A stretch of DNA of 64,000 nucleotides from Meandrina meandrites (lineage: Eukaryota; Cnidaria; Anthozoa; Scleractinia; Meandrinidae), in assembly GCA_963693305.1 (NCBI GenBank), contig OY855912.1:10124001-10188000 (forward strand), in the 5' to 3' direction. Positions 59,816 through 64,000 of the stretch are shown in pieces. Position numbers and translations under genes: made by a program. Under the pieces are notes generated by a model that ran no database searches, was not told the origin of the DNA, and saw nothing but the letters and a program-made list of their open reading frames with translations. Positions within the stretch are counted from its first letter, which is position 1. Each line of letters starts with the position of its first letter.

Positions 59816-60773
59816 CAGTCGTGCCAATTAAGCGAAGCGTACCCCCCTAGCTGACTCGTCCCCAGTCGTCTTCATATAACACGCGGCAAAGGAAGAGTTG
59901 CGCACGAGGTAGGGGAGCAGGGGATGTAGCAGGAATATTCGCTTTCTCCCTACCCATCTCACCTTGCGCTCCCTTTCTCGGTACCCATCTCTCCCTGCGT
60001 TCTCCTTGCGCGCTGTATGAAGACGACTGGGGACGAGTCAGCCCCCCTAGAGTACATTAATGAATTGATTATTCGAAATTTGAATCCGCTAGCAATTTCA
60101 AGAATTAAATGCATTGATCTTATTATTAATAAAAGCGCCGATCAGTGTTCGAATTAGAATTTGGTTTCTGATCACAGCCACCCGATTTAAATTAAAGAGA
60201 AGGCGAGAAGTTGAATCGTCTAAAAAAGACATCTTCAAATTCGTCATCAAGCTTCAACACTGGGGTGTCAGACGTTTCGCACGAGCGATCATGAATTTGA
60301 ACTGATGATAAAATAAATTTTCCGTCAAGACCTGTAAACTCGGTCCAGTTTCATGCGGTTTACAAACGTAGACCACTAGAAATTAAAGTTTAAGATCTAC
60401 AAAAATCATAAAAATGACTTTGCCTTTTACAAAGTTAAATTTGACCAAATTTCTGGAGGCGTAAATTTGTTTATCCGCAGTTCACTTTCGTTATCGCTCT
60501 TGCATAACTTTGTCTGCAATCCCTTCAAACTTGAACATGTTTTCTTTTCAGGACATACGTATTCACGCTTATTAGATGAACAGATGGTAAGATAAATTCG
60601 ATTCTTAGCCTTCTCTTCTCTCTCTTATCAGAAACCAAATTCTGATCCGAACATTGATCAGCGCGCCATCAATAATAAGATCAATGCATTCTTGAAATTG
60701 CTAGCGGATTCAAATTTCGAATAATCAATTCATTAATGTACTCTCGGGGGGTACGCTTCGCTTGGCATGACTG
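59816..60773. mobile_element. Tigger-like inverted-repeat element (host of a nested MITE)
   Basis: The left end CAGTCGTGCCAATTAAGCGA and the right end's complement CAGTCATGCCAAGCGAAGCG match, and TA lies outside both. After removal of the nested element at 59851-60041 the arms align for about 160 bp (TACATTAATGAATTGATTAT and onward). The middle holds only a short frame without a recognised domain. Confidence 0.8.
59851..60041. mobile_element. MITE with 9-bp target duplication, nested in the Tigger-like element
   Basis: The ends CTGACTCGTCCCCAGTCGTC and exact complement are flanked by the direct repeat CCCCCCTAG (59842-59850 and 60042-60050). A 9-bp duplication suits Mutator-like elements. 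The inner part is C/T-rich and non-coding. Confidence 0.88.
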
Positions 60774-60943
60774 TAATCGCCTCGAAATGTGTGTCCGTGG
60801 TGGAGGGAGGGGAGGATGGGAATATTTTATTTATTCGCTCACAATTAAGCTTAGATGTTACGCAACATTTGAGATCGTTATCAGTACATAATGAGATAAT
60901 CTGATTACAATTCTGATTATTGCTTTTAATTAGCGTGCTATAG

Positions 60944-62189
60944 ATGAGAGATGATTATTTCTGTGTGGCCTGTGGCTGTTTGAAAGGAGGGATATCATTT
61001 AGAAAGTGCGCCATGCAAACGTTGAGGGACAGAATAACAGGTCGAGTTGTCCATGGTACAAAAAATGGCCCAGAGACAAAACTCACTGCAGAAGATGAAA
61101 AGAAACTGGCCGCCTATTTAATACACGTCAGCAAGCAAGGCTATGGGAAAAGTAAAGAAATCATCATGTTTATGGCTACTCAAATAGCGATGAAGCGCGG
61201 GAAAATTGTCCCCGAAGGAGGCTCAAGTGAGATGTGGTGGCGAGGTTTCTTAAAGTGACACCCTGAAATCTCACTTAGGAGTTCCCAGAACTTTGGCCTA
61301 GTCCGTACGTTGGTATCAAAACCATGATGCATTCTACGATCGCCTTCTTGATACACTTCAAAACAATGGCATAGGGTGTCTTCTCGATAAGCCCCATCTA
61401 ATCTTCAATGCCGATGAAAGCGGGATCAAATTCGATTCAATCAACAAAATCGTGGCCGCAGCAAGGGGTGCGAAACATGTACCACGCATATCCAACGGGC
61501 AGCACGAAAAAGTAACTGTAGTAGCCTGTTCATCAGCCGCAGGGAACAGCTTACCCTCGATGTTTATTTTTAAGAACCCAAATGGCAGGGTTCCATACAG
61601 AGTACAGTAAGGTCCGCCAGCTGGATCCCTCTTTGTTGCTCAGAAGTCTGGCTGGATAGACAAAGATCTTTACTTGAAGTGGTTTCGAAACGAATTTTTG
61701 AAATGCATACGCCCTGCCCTTCTTATCGTCGATGGCCATAAGGCACACGTGACACTAGATGTCATAGAATTGGCAGCTCGAAATAATATCCTCGTCTTTT
61801 GCCTGCCTACCCACGCCTCTTACTTACTTCAACCCCTCGACTTATCTTTGTGTGGTCCTCTTAAGAAAGGTTGGATAAGGGCCTGTGCTGCTTTTCACCA
61901 CTTGACATCTGTGGTCGTCAACCAACGCAATTTTCAGAAAATGTTTAATATCGCGTGGCACTCTAGTTCAACGCCAGACATAATCAGAGGCGGATTTCAG
62001 AAATGCGGGATCATTCTGTTTGATCCTCAGTGGTTCGACTTTGGTAAGTTAGCTCCCAGCAGGCCGTCTGCGGTCCCTGTATCGTCGACCTCTAAGGAAG
62101 CTACAACCTCCACCTTGAACGTAGAGACCACCACCACATCACCACCGATGCTGCTTACAACAGGTGGAGAGAACTACGAGAACTGCTAG
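60944..62189 (+). pseudogene. pogo/Tigger-like transposase (HTH-psq + DDE), inactivated
   Basis: The first part (60944-61258) resembles the psq helix-turn-helix and linker: SFRKCAMQTLRDRITGRVV, LTAEDEKKLAAYLI and WWRGFLK. A TGA (61256-61258) replaces the residue before HPEISLRSS. The frame then changes near 61300-61310, after which the DDE domain reads on: FNADESGIKFDS (first Asp), ALLIVDGHKAHVTLD (second Asp) and LLQPLDLSLCGPLKKG (third Asp). A TAA at 61608 interrupts again. At least one frameshift and two nonsense changes make it non-functional. It belongs to the Tc1/mariner superfamily, the same one suggested by the TA sites of nearby elements, but no matching terminal repeats flank it directly. 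Confidence 0.88.
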
Positions 62190-63324
62190 ACGTAGAAAGG
62201 CTGCATGTTTTCAATGCAGGATTTTGGCTTACAAGAAGCTCCTTGAAGTTTTCTTTCTTCTGTGTTGCAATAAAAAACAAACAACAAAAAAATATTTAAT
62301 GGCACTGACAAGAGTTTGCATTGGGTATACGTCATGCTGTTACATTGTCCATTGAGTAAATTGCTACATTTCTTTTTACGTTAATCATGTTTTTGCCATA
62401 AAACTAATATGCTCAGCTAAGACCAGCTGTCGTTTTGTTTCAATTTGTTCCAAAAGTGTAACAGGCTAAAAGTATAGTTACCTAAGCCCCTTGATCTTGG
62501 CCTAGTTACAGTGTACTGGTCAAAACTGTGCTCCTGAATAATAGACAAATGATACAAATAATGAAGAACAACACTGAGTCAGTTGGCGATCCTTTAACTA
62601 TAATTCAAGCAGGGTTGACAAAAATAAAGAAGGTTTTATTCAAGTTTAAAGCAAACCATCGAACTACAACAACCAGGTCCCGTTACGTTGATTCGAGATT
62701 AAAATTTACTTTTACTTTTAAGATGTGGTTTCCTCCCTACATCCGCCACTGTATGTGCAGACAGTCGATAAGTCGATAACTAATGCACCCTCTACTTAAA
62801 ACACGCTGTATTGGATCAGAGCACAGGCGTCTCCTTGTCGCACTCATGACAGAGCAGTGGCATTTTAATTTCATAATACGCATTAGATCGCAGCTGAAAA
62901 ACGTCTTCCAAACACGAGCTAGTCCAAGAGCTTGTCCTAAATCGTGCAAGCTGCCTTTATGTCCATATTTTATTCAACACTCTTGTCACTGAAGCTTTTA
63001 GCGTCATATTTTAACCAGGTTTTTTAGAAGTCGGCTGAAAATTATGCACCATTTGAAATTGAGTTGTTATTGATAAGATAATGAAGGAGTTGCTTAATTC
63101 TTGCTTTTCTTCACCGGACACTGTAAACTTTAAAAACAATGATATTGACAGCAGCCTCGAATAACCACTAGTATCCTCAAACATTAATGGGTAGTATTTA
63201 TCCACTGGTAGGCTTTAAACCAAAATCGTCTGATAACCTTGTTAAAGGTGACTGTTTTTCAAACAGTGATATTTACAGCTGCCTCGAATAACCACGAGCA
63301 TAATCCTCAAACATTAATATTAAT
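62190..63324. other. Intergenic, with a duplicated 55-bp word
   Basis: Positions 63135-63188 and 63261-63318 are two copies of a sequence containing GCCTCGAATAACCAC and TCCTCAAACATTAAT, about 125 bp apart. No gene was recognised. Confidence 0.5.
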
Positions 63325-64000
63325 ACTTACTTACTTACTTAATCCTCTTCGTTCCTAAGTGGAACATAGGTCCTCAACTAGCGCGCGCCACCTTACCCTC
63401 TCTTGTACAGTGCCTTTTGCCTCATTCCACGTAAGATGTTTCGCCGCCAACTCTGCCATTCTCGTGCGTCTCCAGCTGTGCCGGGGTCTCCCTCTCTTTC
63501 GCTTCCCCTGTGGGTTCCACTCTAGTGCCCTCTTGACTACGTGTCTATCTGGTCTCCTCAGTGTGTGGCCGATCCAGCCCCAAGCTCTCTGCCTTATCTC
63601 TTCCTCTATCGGTCATTGCCCTGTTTGACTCCAAAGGTCCTTGTTGCTGATTTTTCTAGGCCACCAAATCCGCAAGATGTTCCTCAGGTTCTTATTGATA
63701 AACACTTGCAACGTCTGCTCCAATCACTTGGTCAGCCTCCAAGTTTCAGAACCATACAAGAGCACCGCCTTCACATTTGACCCAGACTCTCAGCTTGGTC
63801 TTGGCTGTTAGTGCCGTGGATCGCCATATTGATCTGAGCATCGCAAATGCCTGTCTTGCCTTTCCAATTCGTGCCTGAATGTCCTTGTCAGTGCCAACCT
63901 TCTTGCTTACAATGCTCCCAAGGTATGTGAACTCATCCACTTCCTCAACCCGCTCCCCAGCTACCGACACACCATCACCACGTTTGGTACCAATACGCAT
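63325..64000 (-). mobile_element. LINE 3' end (C-terminal RT region and tail), degraded
   Basis: On the minus strand, 64000-63746 encodes DEFTYLGSIVSKK, IQARIGKARQAFAMLRSIW and KTKLRV, typical of the region just after the RT domain in RTE/CR1-like LINEs. After a frameshift it continues as VLLYGSETW, GWIGHTLRRP, LEWNPQGKRKRGRP and W-R-x-L-V near 63370. The element ends with TAAG repeats (63325-63341), a usual short-repeat tail. The 5' part lies beyond the window. Confidence 0.88.

Noticed and set aside
1..64000. CRISPR arrays, bacterial operons or phage-like modules
   Set aside because: No regularly spaced identical repeats with unique spacers and no prokaryotic gene spacing. All real genes are intron-bearing or animal-type.

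Overview
The window is animal nuclear DNA, most probably from an anthozoan cnidarian (sea anemone or coral). The reasons are: genes split by GT-AG introns; a tuberin (TSC2) orthologue that keeps the animal domain order; an intronless rhodopsin-class receptor with a decayed sister copy; and many tRNA-derived SINEs and palindromic mini-transposons. Some SINEs encode, in translation, peptides that are familiar contaminants of coral gene models. The exact species cannot be read from the sequence.

Layout. Positions 1-185 hold a LINE reverse-transcriptase fragment on the minus strand. Positions 878-24433 (+) hold the C-terminal 34 coding exons of a TSC2 orthologue. The spliced frame stays open through all 34 (5130 nt, 1709 residues plus stop), and the N-terminal exons lie left of the window. 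Positions 24434-38510 are gene-poor and AT-rich. They contain a TIR element, a possible non-coding spliced transcript (27.3-31.2 kb) and a Penelope-like GIY-YIG remnant between inverted repeats (29.2-29.9 kb). Positions 38511-41884 (+) hold a two-exon CLN3/battenin-like gene. Positions 42591-43735 (-) hold a GPCR pseudogene carrying an inserted MITE, and 47169-48113 (-) the intact class A GPCR. Positions 50361-50585 (-) may hold a small membrane protein exon. Positions 54093-56430 (-) hold a class II aldolase/adducin-fold gene whose non-coding first exon probably ends at 59457. Its introns are packed with repeats. Positions 59816-64000 hold a nested foldback element, a broken pogo/Tigger-like transposase and the 3' end of a LINE (-).

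Function. TSC2 and CLN3 both act around the lysosome in animals (TSC2 as the Rheb GAP restraining mTORC1, CLN3 as a lysosomal membrane protein). Their adjacency here is noted but nothing shows co-regulation. The receptor pair is a local tandem duplication with one dead copy.

I found no convincing new multi-gene system. The most unusual signals are: a 731-bp near-perfect palindrome; a transposon nested inside another with a clean 9-bp target duplication; a tRNA-bearing 279-bp palindrome; filled and empty insertion sites within one tandem array; and a TSC2 with one Akt-type site kept and the other altered.
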